Below are positions 39,614 through 54,900 of a stretch of 64,000 nt of DNA, piece after piece. The DNA is from G965279335 sp965279285 (lineage in GTDB: Bacteria > Pseudomonadota > Gammaproteobacteria > DSM-16500), in contig OZ257148.1 of the NCBI GenBank assembly GCA_965279285.1, forward strand, positions 310,001 to 374,000, given 5' to 3'. The translations under genes were made by a program, and so were the position numbers. Each line of letters starts with the position of its first letter. Position 1 is the stretch's first letter. The notes under the pieces were generated by a model. It had not been told where the DNA came from. It searched no databases and was given only the letters and a program-made list of their open reading frames with translations.

Positions 39614-39982
39614 TTAGGGTAGATGATCAGGATACTTATCAAGCTCCGCAAGATATAACTTAACACTAGCCTCATTTATCTCACCATCTATCTCGGGGGT
39701 AGATAGCTTCTGAATCACGTAAAACATATCTTCGTAATTATCAACCATATCATCATCTAGATAATAAGGAGTGCCATACTCTGCTCGCAGGCATATAAAC
39801 ATCGCCCATTTAGTTAAATTGCGGGCATTTATTTTACCTGCTAAATAATCATATAACATCTTTCGCACATGACATGGTTCAACGGTAACTCGCACCTCAT
39901 ATAATGCGATATCCTCCACATTAACTGAATTAATATGAGAAATATCACCTTCTAAAATTTTCAATAAATCACTCTGTTCCAT
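39614..39982 (-). CDS. Immunity protein of the giant Rhs toxin
   Basis: A 122-aa acidic protein of unnamed family; it has LAGKINARNLTKWAMFICLR, EYGTPYYLDDDMVDNYEDMF and KLSTPEIDGEINEASV. Its ATG lies 22 bases before the end of the giant Rhs gene, so the two genes overlap and are translated together. That position makes it the presumed antidote of the toxin tip at the Rhs C-terminus. It should bind the toxin in the cytoplasm. Confidence 0.75.
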   Translation of the reverse strand: MEQSDLLKILEGDISHINSVNVEDIALYEVRVTVEPCHVRKMLYDYLAGKINARNLTKWAMFICLRAEYGTPYYLDDDMVDNYEDMFYVIQKLSTPEIDGEINEASVKLYLAELDKYPDHLP

Positions 39983-42900
39983 TTTTTCACATCATATAAG
40001 TTATTTTTAATTTCGCCTGGTCTTTGTGGCACCAATTTATTTGCATCATCAAACGCAGTTTGTACAACTTTATTTGTTTGTCCTAGCTGATTAACCTCAA
40101 AAGACATACGTTGATAGCCATTTGAATATCCCGCTCTTTCAGCAAGAAGTCTAATATTCCCATTATTCATTAACTTAAGTGTAACACCATCCATTCTTCC
40201 ATTACCAAGTGTATATAAAAGTTTATTCGCTTGCTCAATTGGTAAATTTAATTCCCCACTTCTAAGAAGTATACGGACATCAGTCTTAGATCCTCTAGAC
40301 ACGAGCTCAGTAAAGCGTACTGTTTTCTCATCAAGATTTACCCCCTTTACCACTTGAGAGAACAACCCTATATCACCCACAAATACTGTATTAACAGTTA
40401 CCGTTTGTGCAAATATATTAGCACTACTCAACAGCGAACCCACAACTCTTTCCGGATTTATAGCAACCCTAGCCAAACTACTCGGATTAGCACTCAACAA
40501 CCCCATCCCCATCTCTGCCATAAGTGCTGTACTATCAGACACCCCATAACTCTGCAAAATATTTTCAAAGTTAGTAGCTTGTTGCGCCCCCGATACAGCA
40601 GTCCTAAATCCAGCCTGATAATTATCTATTCCTTGTAAATAAATTGCAGCCCCCGCAAGTGCTCCTATACCTGTCTCAGCAGTTAACACTCCAAACGCGA
40701 TGCCTCCCAGAGCTTCTACCAAACCACCCGCAGCCTGCAAACCACCCATGACTCGCGTCCATGTTGTACTATTATTAGATGACTCCATCAACACAGAGTG
40801 ATTAAATATCTCATCTTGATAATGCGCAACACGCTCAGGACTAGTTAAATACGATTGACCAACAGATCTATTATTTGAAGTATTTATTTTTGTATCACTA
40901 AACAATGTTAACGCTGATCGTTTCATTGTCGCAGTATTTCTAGCTGTAACAGACGGTGAATTTAATTGCGGCCTACCTCTCACTGTAGTTGATATTGGCC
41001 TATTTGATTTCGCTTCCGCCTTCACCGGCACCACAAAATCCTGATCATCAAAATCATGCGCCCTAGGATCAAAAATAGGCCGCATCGCTGCTCTTCTTCT
41101 CACCTCCATCTGATCTTTCACACTATTAATCCCACGCGCTGCTACATCAACTACCGACGATCCCAAAATCTGCGCTGCAATATTACTTATATCCGGCGAA
41201 CCACCATACAATGCATTCGACGCTAAAACCGTCGCCGTATTTTTAAATAACGATTGCGCAACGTATTCACTCCAAGTTTGATTTGGGTTTGAAATTAATA
41301 ATCCATTCATCGTCGCATTAATAATTGTCGAGCCTACTTCATTAAAATTAAATTTCTGTCTAATACCTAATCTTATTTCCGCAACTTGCATCCCCGCATC
41401 TGCTGCTGCAAGTGTTGCAACCGTTTGTGTGGGTGTAAATTGCGCCGCTCTAATTCCTCCACCCACTCCCGCAAGAAAGCCTGCTTCTACCGCTGATTTT
41501 AAGCGAAATTTATCTTGCAAACCAAAATCCACCGCCAGCTCTTGACCCAATGCATTACCCGCAGCTGCACCAACACCCGCACTAATCCCAGCTGCAAATG
41601 CACCGCCCAACACATCACTAAAAATAGCAGTTAACACCGGCCCAATACCAAGACTAATGCCCGCAAAAGTGGCTGCACCAACAAGAACAATATTTAATAA
41701 TTCTCTGAATGGATTTGATCTCTCTTCTTTAAATCGAGTTTCAACATAAGGCATAAAACCTGCGCTTAATGCCGCAGTAAATATATCAAAATTCGTTGCT
41801 TGCCCAACTCGATTACTACTACTGATATATTGCGGCATTCGAACCGGCATGTTTTGCACTAACTTTTGATCGGGATTCATACCATTCATTGCTGCAACTT
41901 GATCCGCAGTAAACCCACTACTGCTATCATTTTGCATTACATCGGCAATCGTCTGGCCTTCACCCATAATCGTTAACGTATCAGGTGAAGTAGCAGGATA
42001 GGATTGACTCACCGCTCGTGCCACAGTTGAAAGAGTCAACTGTTTGGCTGATTGGCCCGATTGTACTGCAGTTTTAACATACGAATTATTATTGATATCA
42101 TAAACATAAACCGATTTTCCACCTTGACTCGTATTTGTTTGTAAAAAATTAGGCTTTAACTTACCATCAATTTGGCTCGCTAATGCATCACGGTTAATTG
42201 TATAAGTAGCAAGCGAATGAAATTGCGTGGTAGTAAAATTTAAATTTTCACGCGCGGTGGTCGATTTTTTATTTGCCATATTAAGCGGCACTGTCGTTCG
42301 CGCTAAGGGAAAACCATTCCAAATCGATGTCAAAATAGTCAGAGCACTTTGATAAGGATCATTCGCTAAACTCGTACTGTCATTAAAGTTTTGTATGCCA
42401 CATAAATTACGATTAGCATCATAGAGATTATTACTTTGCGCTGATGTATTGTAATAAGCATGACGATTAACAATCATCGATGATAGCTGGGGTTTTTCAA
42501 ATAAAACCACGTTATATTGATTGTCATCGTTGATTGATGTGGCGGTTAACATTTCTTTTTGATCTTTTTCATCAGCAGAATTGGACTGCGCTGACACCCG
42601 CATTAAACTCGTTGGATAATCAATATGTTCCGCCGCCGGCTGCGCAGTCGGATTACCCGCAAAATTACTTTGAGTAACCGTAGTATATTTACCTTTTACA
42701 ATTAATTGATTACTTACAACGCGTTCTTTTTCATCTCGGCCTATGACTGTACGTGTCATAGTACTATCATCATAACTACTTTCATTACCCATGGCATCAG
42801 GTATGCGCGTAGAAGTCAATGCACCACTTGTGCTGGCTAAATTGCCCGCTTTATAGGTCAGATTAGTTGATTGACCATTTACAGTTTGAGTAGTACGTAA

Positions 42901-45900
42901 ACCTGTTTTTGTATCGTAACTCATCAACATACCGAAACTACCATCAATTAATTGACGATCTGCGGTATCATAAATATTTTTTGCATCATTAAATTCCGTT
43001 TTTTGTGTATCAGGATTAACAAATACACTTTGCATCCGCTCAATGTTGTCATTTAAGTCATAAGTAAAATCAACTGTGAGATAAGTATCAAATGAATGCA
43101 CAATGCGACGCCAACTATCAAATTGAGAACTAATCCGACGTAAAGGCGTATTATCAAGTGAGCGCACATCAAGTAAGGTAATGCTGCCCTCAGTATCATA
43201 TTCAAAATTAATATATTGTTGATTTGCATTATCAGTGACTTTCGTTAAATAGCCATTTTTACGCTCAAATTCCAAACTTTGATCGGGTGTTGCAAAGGTT
43301 TGCGGAGTGTAAACATTTGCAGGCAAGGTAACATAGGTGCCACGCCAATCTTGAATAACCACATTTTCTCGTTGTGTAACTATTTTTGCACTACCCGTGC
43401 GTTGTCCACCTGTTATTTGTTGTTTAAATATTTCATTTTTCCCATTTAATTGATAAGTGATCCGCGCACCACCTAAATCAACTTGTGAGAGAGCATTACC
43501 AAAAAAATCACGCGTCCATTTTTGTGACCAACCATTAGAATAAGTTCGCTGCAGCATTTGACCATTACGATCGTTTTGCATTTTTGTGGAATATGCGGCA
43601 TTAAACTCATTAATTAAAAATGCATTTGCATCATAACCGTACTGAGTCGTATGATTATTCTCATTAGTTTCACTGATTTTATGACCCATCTCATTCACTT
43701 CAAATATAATTTTAACAGCTTGAGCTGGATTTGCCGGATGAGGCATGGTCGTTTGTAAAATAAAATTAGCCTGATTATACGTCACCATCGTATAACGGCC
43801 GCTTGGCTCATCATAACGTAGAGGCTGACTTAACAAATTCCATTGTGTATCGCGCGTATGTACGCCATCAGGCAATATTGAGCTTAGCTCTTGATCAGCA
43901 CTATTAAGTACACGAATACTCGTATAACCTTTAGCATTAATGACTCCAATTGGCGCGCCCGTCATATTATAACCATGCAGTATAGCGGGTGATAATACAC
44001 TATTCACAGGAGGTTTAATCATTTTAATTTCTTGATTACGAAAATTAAATTGACGGGATATTTTATTACCTAAACTATCTACCTCAGCAATAATATTTTC
44101 CCAACGATCGCGAGTAAACTTATGCGAAACAGCCTGTTCTGCCGCAAGCTTTAAAAGCGGAACACTGTTAGCAAAGACCATACCATTACCGCTAAGCATA
44201 AATTGACTTTTATTCGAATTAATCAGCGGTTGACTGCTAGGTAAAATAACATAATTAAAGGGATAATAACCCGGCAACATGTCCGTCACGTTATAATAGG
44301 AAAATCCTTGCAAATCAAAACCTACATTAATTAATTGTTTTTGCGTAGCTTGTAAGTCCTGACTCATATCAAGAAAACTGATGTCAACCGGTGTAGTAAT
44401 TACATTAATCGGATCTTGAATACAAAGAATCGTTTGCTCGGGAAATACATAAGTCATTTGTGCTGAAGATTTTTTATCTTGTAATAAACTCTTATTCGTT
44501 GACACTGATTCTTTTACATCATGATGAGTAACGTGCTCAAAACTCTCCTCTGCTGCTGGCGCATCAGCATGTATACATTCAAAATGTTCTGCATTACCTT
44601 TTTTATCTGCTAACACACTAGCAACGATTTTAGGCTTATTTTCATGCACTAACAGCGTCTTTTTTAATGCTTGGTGCAATTTTGTCGGTGGATTACTGCT
44701 AGGTAATACATTATTATAAACAATCAATTGTTTTTTTGCCGTAAAAGGAATAACCAATGTTAATGCTTCAATTGTGTCAATGTTGTTGCCCACATCAGCA
44801 ATGTACTGCTGGCTAGATGAGTCATAAGTTGCAACACCGGTAAAAGTTTTTTCAACTTTATTATCATCGGTGTAATAACTCACAATATTTAATACCGACT
44901 GCACAAATCGGCTTGGTGCAGTTAATTGAATCGCGATTTGTTGTGGATTAGAGCTATCTACACTTAATGTAGCAGTAAAATTAAACGTTTGTGTTAATAA
45001 AGTTTTATTAGGAATTGAGGTATAAATAGTAAAAGGAACCGTTTTTTGCATAGCGGTAGCATTACCATCAATTGGCACAAAAACATACTCGCCTGATGAC
45101 AAAGCACTGCAATCAACATACAACTGTTTAGTCTTAGCATCTTGTTGCACAGGCATATTACTGCCTTGTGTACCATCAATTACAAGATTAACACTTTTAA
45201 CATTCGAAACATTTCCCCCAAGATAAACACGCCCTGTCGCCTGATCAGGCTGCACTGTCACATTAATACTGTTAGTACTACTCAAAGTATTACATTGCAA
45301 TCGTTGACCGAAAGAATAAACAATATTACTCGGCGCCTTATAATCACCAGTAAGAGAAGTAAAACTCCATACAGCATTATAAATATCCGCGGGTAACAAA
45401 CTAATATCAACCGAACTAATACCATTTTGTGTGACAATATCAAAAGCAATCGGTCCTTTATTGCCACCCTCAGCCTGCAAAGTCATGCGTGGCATATTAT
45501 CAACAGCGGTTGCTACGGTAGGCATTACATTCGTCACATGCACTGCTGGCCAACTTAAAATTGTCTGATAACTACCATTTTTATTTATAGTGCTAACACA
45601 TGTTTGCAAAGGTAAATTATTCGACACAGGAAGCTGAACTAATGGTGGTTTTGTCAGCGTTGAGGTATGTGTATCTGCTGAGTAAAGCGTAATAGTCTTC
45701 TCAACATCACTTAAATTAGCCGTATTTTTTAAATCTGCATAAGCAATTTGCATAAAAGTTGATGGAGCAGAGGGCGTCTGTAATTTATAAATCGGTCGAT
45801 TGCTTAAGTCACCAATTGTCAATGTCGGAATGCCATTGTCTTCATTAGTCCGCCAACGACTGCCTGCTTGATTAAAGCTCCGTTTTAATGGCCACGTATT

Positions 45901-48900
45901 GCTGCCATCATCTTCTGCTGTGTTTTCATCAAAAGCATTATATTGATATAACGTAGTCTGATGTTGATTAGCATCACGTAAAGTGCGTTTTTCAGCTACT
46001 CGATCAAATATATCAAATAAACAGCGTATTTCATCAGTATATGTCACTTTAATCGGCGCGATGGCACTGCCTTTTAAAGATTTACTTGTTGAATTCGCTT
46101 TCTCATCAAGCTGCGAGGTTAAAAATGAATTTGCAGCATACATTGTTGTCATGTGCCATTGACGCACAGGCTTGCTGGATAATGCATAGGTGGTTGCAAA
46201 TAAATTTTTTGCGCCGTCTTGACGAATTATTTCTAAACCACAACTATTCCGAGCAATGATCTGAACAACATCATTAATCGGATCACTAACAGGAGCAACA
46301 AATGTCATACCATTTGAGCTCGTTGTGCCATTAGCATACTGAGCTGTCATAGCAGGTTTACTGTGAATATCTACCCACGTTTGCTGTAGTGGTATTGATA
46401 AGGCTGTTGCATTCGCAGTTAACAAGCGTGGCGCATCAGTATGAGCAACATTAATATCTAGCTCATTAAAATAATCATAACTACTATTACCGGCTTCATT
46501 GGTAACCTTATAACGCTTTTGAGTAGGGGTATAATCATAGCTGCGCTTCAAATCACTAACTACATTTTGCATATAAGGTAAATTTTTTGCATCTAGTGCA
46601 CCCTGCTGCACTGTCACTTGTAAGACTGTTTCTGTTAACAAATCATTCCGTCGATTATAACTAAAATAAGTTGTACGATCAGCAGAATCAACGGTAATTG
46701 CCGCATCAATTTGTGCTGCAGTAGCATTCATATCCGGTTTAGATTTTAAAGGATTAAAATGCTCACGCTTTTGTTGTATCCGGTCAAAAGTATCTTTTAT
46801 ATAGCGATTAGGCGTACCATCTTGATTCATTTCCGCAATCAATTCACCATTATTGTCGCGCCATTGTCGTGTTTCTAGCCATAAGGTTTGATCAATACGG
46901 TTGCTTACCAAAAACATTTCATCAAAATTATTGTATTGAATAACGGTTTCTGGCGCCAATAGGACTAAATTTAAATTATCCGTTTGCAAAGATGTCTTTT
47001 CATCTTTCATATCTGATATGCGTACTGCTTTAGCCAACTGAGGCTGACTATTAACAACTGTAAGCATTTGATCTTTAACAATACGCGTACGCTTGCCGGT
47101 AGTACTGTATTCAAAATGAAGTGTTCGATCATTATTGGCATCCAAGCTTATTTTGAAGTCTGTCGCCTGCATCGCAACTACTGGGATCTTTTTAAATGAC
47201 GCAAAATCAATACTGATAGCTGTCGCATAACTTATTTGCGTTTTAACTTCGCCAAAAGCATTATTTTGGAACTCAACGACTAAACCTTGCTGTTGATTAT
47301 TACTACTGCCCTGCAATATTTCAAAGCGTTTAAAACCACGGGCATCATAAATATAAAACTTCCAATTGCCACTCTCTAACTGCTCAGCAACCAAATTTTG
47401 TTTCGCGTCATAAAACATTTGCGTAACGATATTCGCTGTTATTTCAGGGCGATTAATAAAATCTGGTTTTTTTGTATCACCACTGTCAACTTGCATTGTG
47501 TTTAAGCGCGATACCATTTTTTTCATGAAATTATAATTAAGGGATACACTACGTACATCAGGGGTATCTTTCCCTAAAGTAATCACTTTTTCATTACCAG
47601 CACCATCAAGCTGCTTCTCTTCGATAAACTTGCCGCGTGTTGTTGTTGGAATGAGTTGCTTTTTTGTTGCATCAAAACTAACAACAGTATAATTAAATGC
47701 AGCAGATTCACTACGATAATGTCGATTCGCTTTATCAAATAGTTTTATTGCTGTCTGGCCATTGCGATTGGTTTTGGAATCTTGATTATTAAACAGATCA
47801 ATTGTATACGCCTCAGAATAACCTTCTTCATCATATGAATTTATTAAATTTCCTGCAGTATCATATTGGTTAACCACTGTCTGATCATTCGCTGGATCAG
47901 GCTGAATATTAGCAAGCGTAACCAATAATGCAGAATAGCTTTGTGGTGCAGGGATCGCTTTTGCGAAATGAGTACGGCCTATTTCACACAGCATTGCATC
48001 ATAAGCATAGCGAGTTACATTGCCGTTAGGGCTCACTGTATAAATAATTTTTCCAGATTCATTATATACTTTATAATGAGTACGATCATTGACTGCGCTT
48101 TTAATAACTTTAACAAAATCTTCAACCGCATAATTAGCATACTGCGCTGGATTAATCACTGGGGTTGCGTATTGCGTTTGTACAATACATTCTTTATGGT
48201 TAAAGCCGTATTGCTGCTCTATCACTCGACCTTGTGCATCTATTTTAAAACGAACTCGACCAGCATTATCGCGAATATACCAAGTAGATCTATCCAGTTT
48301 AGCATTAGCAACCTTACTCACCGCAAGCGTAATGGTGTTAATTGTATCGCTGTCAACATTATTTATAGCAATTTGCGCATTATAGGCAGTTTGTTGAATG
48401 GGATGAGTACCACCATTATAATTAATTTCTGCCACATACCCTTGCAACACATTATTATCATCTTGATTAAGAGCTACCTTAAAGCGCAATCGATTCGCTG
48501 CATCATAATAATGATAGCTGACTTGATCATTGCTTGATGGTTTAAATAAAGCTAATGCTTGGATATAATCAAGCACCTCAGGATTCTGCGGCAACACAAT
48601 GCTCATAGCGTAATGTCTAGTCATATGAATGTTATCATAAGCATCATAAGTATTTTCAATTGCTGAACCGTCAGGAAACAGCGTTAAACGACATCGCCCT
48701 ATTTCATCATAATAATAAAAAGTGAAATTATTATTCGCATCCTGCTCATAAATAGGTTTATCATTTGCATTAAATTTCTTTTGTTGTGTGATCGAAAGAC
48801 CCACAGGATCCAGAGTAGTTTTAAAGTTACGCCCCTGCAAATCAAAAGCATGAGTAACCAACTGATCGCTATTATCAATCTGCATATTTTTAGGTAATTG

Positions 48901-51900
48901 TAAACTTGGATTTGTGTAACCTTTGTTGTAGCTTCGCTGATCCGTCGTTTGTTTGAGAGAATCAACTTGATAAACAGATAATGGATAGGTTGATTTACCT
49001 TGATAATTACGCGGAATACCCGTAATCGCCACAAGACTCGCTCGCTCATCATACCAACGATATGTTTGAGTATTATTCTCCCGTGTAGTAACGACAATAT
49101 CACCCCGTTTATTACGCTGATACGCTTTAACTACCGTTTTATTTTTTGCATCATCTTGAATAATAAATATCGGCTGTTGTTTTACATCTTTTGCATTCAT
49201 GGCCGCGGTATTGACCATCAATTGACGAATAGCATTTTTACTTGTTGTTACAATTCGCCCATTCATATCATAAATCATGCTAGATTGACGATCGAGCGAA
49301 GAAGGGATTAATACATTAACACTCATCGCATCTTGCAAGGTCCAAGTGACTTGCGGCTTAACACTTAATGGATTATAAAATGCTTGCTTATTATTAATTT
49401 CACCAAAGCTATTACGAAGCGAGATAAATAAACGATTATCTGCATGAATTTTAGCTGTTTGTTGTTGTGCTCGGTCATAGATAAAATAAGTTTCGGATTT
49501 ACGAGGATTGCTAACAGATGCCGATAAATTAACTGCGCGATAAATACATTTTTTATTTGCATCATATTGAAACTCTGTTGAGCTTACTGTCACAGAATCT
49601 TGTAATTTTTGGTCACGCGTAATCGGCAAGACTATCGATTCTTTGACTTTACAACCCCGTTGATTCATTTCATACAAGGTAACTATATCTTGAGATGTTT
49701 GCACCAATTTAAGATCAGATCGCGCAATACCTTTGACCCGCGCATCATTAGCTGATCCATCCATGATAATCGGCATAGGTGTTGCATACTGACGTTTTGC
49801 TTTTATTTCACCAAATGCATTACGGGTAAATTCCGTGACATATCCTAACTGGTTGATTTTATGGGTTTTTTGTCCCGCATTATTGTATAAACAAAACTCC
49901 CATTCTGCGGATTTCTTTTGTAAAGCTACAACTTGATGCAAAGCATCATAAACTTTTTTATTAAAAAGATTTGGCGTTTTTTGATCTTTTAATCCTGCAG
50001 TAACTGTTTCAAGTTTACATACAGTAGGATAGTTGCAAGCATCGTAGCTATAACTATATTGTCGTGCTTGCGGCGCTCCCTTCGCCTCAATCAAAGTCTG
50101 CAAACGACCCGTAGCTTCGTAAATTGAAGCCGCCGTAACAGCAGGATTAATACTGCTATTAAATAAATTAGTTGTTGATGGCGCAATATCAGCAGTACAA
50201 CGTTTTGCCGCATCATATTGATAGGTGGTAATTGACAGCTCTTCATCGGCGGTCGTTAAATTTAAACCCACGATATTTGCAGAAAATTGCACTAGCGAGC
50301 CATCAGGATGTGTAATTGACTTTTTCCGCCGCAAAGTATCATAGGTATAAGCAGTTAATCGATCTTTCGTCTGATCATAAGTATAACTATTTAATTTGTT
50401 ACATAAATCAGCATAACTAGAAAATACTGTTAGTAATTGATTATAATTACAGCTAGACAGCTGATCACCATAATAATTATAAGTGACTTCATTGACCAAG
50501 CCCTCAGGATTAACCGTGAAGCGCACCCGATTAAAATTATCATAAGTATACCAAGTCGTGCTATCGCGCTTAATATCAGGCGTTAAATTAGCACGCACTT
50601 GATTATCAGGAAGAAGAGCGACTGCAGCCGGATTTGCCACAGGAACCGCATAAGATGTTTTCGCAATACAGTTGCCGCTAAGATCGAATTGCGACTCAGC
50701 AACATAACCTAAAGAATCAAGACTAAAACGAACTTGCCCCATCGCATCACGAACAAAATAAAGCACACGATCATTTGTAGAATCTTTGACAAGTTGCTGA
50801 CCAATTTGTGCAACACTAAGTTGGTCTATATTTGTTACTGACAAAGCAGCTGCATAATCAATGACTGAGCCAGCACATAAAGCAGCATCATAATTAGTTT
50901 GATGCACGCTAACCTGTGATGTTGTGTTATCTGGCATTGTCAAAACATCTAAACGAAAACACTCAAGACCACGATAATCATAATAAAAATAACTTGCCTT
51001 ATCATTAAGCGATCTCTTAGCTAACGCAACTATATCAGCTAGCGTTGACTGATCTGATAACTGTTTTGTATCAACCGGAGTCATATAATCACGCTGTTGA
51101 GTCACCTTACCCGTTAAGTCATAAACAGTTTCCTTGACACCACCCAATGGATTAACTGTAAAACGCAAACGATTTTGTTTATCATAAAATGAGCGAGTAA
51201 CGTTACCGTTTTCATCAATACTTGATACTACTCGATTAAGATTATCCAGCGACTGAGCAGTGGTTAAATTTAATTGCTTCGTATACTTAGTATCAGGATC
51301 AATGACAGCGCCAATTTCACGATTAATGCCATCTCGGTTAATCGCTTTAAAATATTGATTAGGAACTTTAACATCACCCTCAGCGTAACTTAATTTCCCT
51401 TTAATTTTATTAAATGTTTGCGAAGTAAGTTTTGCAAGTGTTACGGAATCCTCAAGGCGACTCACTTCATTATCTTGGTGATCATAAACACTTTGGGTCA
51501 CTATTTTTAATGGATCAACTTGATTCTCAACTCGCGCAAAAGCATCACGTTGATACGTTGTCTGATATTGCTTACCCAATTTATCTTCAACTAAACTCAC
51601 CACATTGCCATTTGCATCACGCTTAAACTCATTAACTAATTGTGCGATACTTATTGTTGATTGAAGATGATTTTCCGTATCAAATACTTGTTGCGATTGA
51701 GCCTGAGGAATAGGAAAAATTGTCGTCGTAACATTGCCCATACCATCATGATTAAACTGGGTCATTGCATTTAAACCATTGGCTTGCTGCACTACCTCAT
51801 TAAAAACATTCTTAGAGGTGATTATATTTGGTTTATCATCTGCAAAACGCCTAGCTTCAGTACGAGCACTATCATCATAAGCGATATAAGTAACTCGCTG

Positions 51901-54900
51901 CTCTGCATCTGTAATCTGCAGTGGGCGGCCAAATGCATCATATTGATTATAAGCAGTATGAGCACCATTATCATAAAATGAACTTAAATTACCTTGCGTA
52001 TCATATTGATATGCGCGCTTACTTTGCAACCCATTAGGGTCATCAACTTCTAACGTCAACTTATTTAATGGATGACTATAGATACGCAACTTGCTAACTT
52101 GCAAGTTACCACCCACGGTGGTTTTTTTAACTTCATTACCACGTAAATCATATTCAATATTATTAGTTAAACTATTCATAGTATCTACAGGAATAATCTC
52201 CTGCTGAAGCTGAGCATAAGCATCAAAAACATAGCTTGTTTTATTTTGATCAGTATCTATCTTACTCGTCTTGCTGCCGCGCTTATCATATTCAAATGAT
52301 TCAATAATATCTTGCGCACTCGTGGTTAATGCCGGCATTAATTTCTCATCACCGCCGGTTAATTTATTTTTAACGTCTGAGCTAAGCCGAGTATAATATT
52401 TTTTGCTGAGAGCAACGTCATTGAATGAATTATAAGTTTTCTCAGTAACCGCGCCTGTACCATCCACTACAAAACGCAAATTCTTATCTGCGTCGTAATA
52501 ATAATACGTCTTATTGCCTAGTGTATCAGTTTGCCAAATCTTATTACTTAATAAATCATAAGCCGTGTGCTGCGCTTGATTGTTCCATATAAGCTGAATT
52601 GCCGATGCTTTTTCAGCCGGAGTTAATTTTTGGTCTTGCTCAATCTGAATTATACTCAGACTAACCAAGGGATTACATTCAGCAATGACACGATTCATTC
52701 CATCATATTGTTTACGAACTTGGCGACAGTAATCGCCTTTCACAGCTTGAGAAGCAATATCACGTATAGTATGAATAACTATATTACCCTCGGTGTCATA
52801 GCTTTTTTCTTCAACACGACCACGCGAATCAATGCATTTAGTTTCTCGACAAAGTTTATCGTACTCATAATTTAAGATTAAATTATTTTTGGCATTAGGA
52901 CTAGCTGCAGACGGGAGCATAGGTGCACCCGTTTTACTGTCTAAAACAGGCTTGTCAGCGTAACGCGTCTTTGTTAGTAATAAACCATCACTGGTATAAA
53001 TAAATGTTGTTAAAAATCCTGCCGAATCTAGCTCACTTGTTTTTTGCCCACGTCCATCAAAAAAATATTGATTAACAATATCATTCACTCTATCTGGCTG
53101 CGGGCGCGTTGCTGCTAATGTTGCATACTTATTTACCGGATTTTTTTTATCAACCGAATTAAAGTAAATAATTTTTTGTTTAAGATTATTGGCGGCATCA
53201 TAACTATACTCTGTAACATAACCCGCAGCATTTTTTTCACCAATTAACAAGCCATCATTGTCATAAAATTTTTGCTTAAAACGATCTTTAGTCGGATCAA
53301 CTGTTTTATTCTTGAGAGTCGTTATTGCATCTTTTTGCAACCCTTGCAACACGGTGTTATCAATTTTATCGCTATATTGAACTGTCCCCAATGAACGGCC
53401 TAAAGTATCATAAACATATTCCAGCAAAAAATTTTCGCCATCAACACTACAAATAATACGGCCGACGCTATCATAAAACTCATACGCTACTCGATCATTG
53501 GCTGCATCAGGTTTAATATGCTTAGATTCAATTAATGCCGGCGGAACAAACTTAGGATAGCCTAAATAATAACTCTCTGGATTTAGTTTATTATTAAATG
53601 CGGTTATTTTCTTAAACCTATTAATACGATCAACATCATGTTGAACAATCGCGCCTGCTGCACTCACTGTCCAATGAATTAAGCCACGATTATCGGGAAG
53701 TGCAGCAACTTTACTGCTGATCACAACGGCATCCTTAACATCTGACTGAGCCGCTAAAGTATTATTATAGCGACTCACACTCCCTGTATCTTCAACACAA
53801 GGATGAGAAAAGTTACGCATTGTATTAACATGCAAATCAACTTTATTACCCGAATAGTCAGAGAAATTTTGTATCACTTCATTGACAACACCCGCTTCAT
53901 TCTGAAAAATAGTTTTAACTGTGCCACTAGGAAGCTTAACAATTTGCGACCCTTTTGCATCAGCAAACACCTGTTGAGTCACCTGCCCTGCTGCATCTTT
54001 ATGCTGTAAAAATCGCGATAAACCATCAAATGACCGAGATTCTTTTAGCTCACCATCAAGCGGTTTTTTTACATCTCGTGCAACAATAGTTACATCAATA
54101 TCACCATATAAGTTACGACTTACATTATGATATCCAGAACGACTGTCAATAACTCCCTTGCCTTTTTCATCAATGACAGCGTAATCACGTGTTGAAAACG
54201 GAACACCTGCTGCAGATACAGCGACATCCGTTAATTTAATCGTATTTAATGCTTGTGCTTGAGCCCACTCTTTAATTAACGCCAAACTATACGGCATTTG
54301 TGGGGGGTTATTATTTTCAAAGTATACAGCACCGGCATATCTTTTAATATGTAAAAGCATTTGTGGAACAAGAGGATCATAACAGTACTCCGTGACTCGT
54401 CCTTCGGGTGAAACTTTAAAACGTAACTGCGCAGTAAATATCAATTTAGGCGACACAGCTTCTTGGCGTTGATAAATATAACGTTCATATAGTGTAATAT
54501 CGCTATTTAATACGGTAGCCGTTACTGTTGGCAACCGTTGTTTTTTTCCAGTACTCAAATAATATATTGTTTTTTTATTATCACGATCAATTTGGCTAAA
54601 CAGCGTTTTTGGTCCTGGACTATAAGTATAAGTCTGGCTTGATTGATCAGGATAAGTAATTTTTTCAATCTGACCCACATCAGAAAACACATAATTATAC
54701 ATTTCACGCACATGCGGATGCGTAAAATCACAATCAACATAATAATTTTTTACATAACCATTTTTATCCAGCTGAAACCAACGACCAATTGAGCCTATGC
54801 CAATATAAATAAAATCTTTTGTTTTTGATCGAACATTCAATGGATCAGGCTTGTCATACTGAACTGTAGTTTCAGCAGAATCAGCTTGTTTTCCATGCTT

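Noticed and set aside
47941..48537. A 198-codon plus-strand open frame
   Set aside because: It lies wholly inside the giant Rhs gene on the opposite strand; its composition (Ile, Ser, Asn, His-rich) is that of an antisense shadow, and it has no recognised domain.
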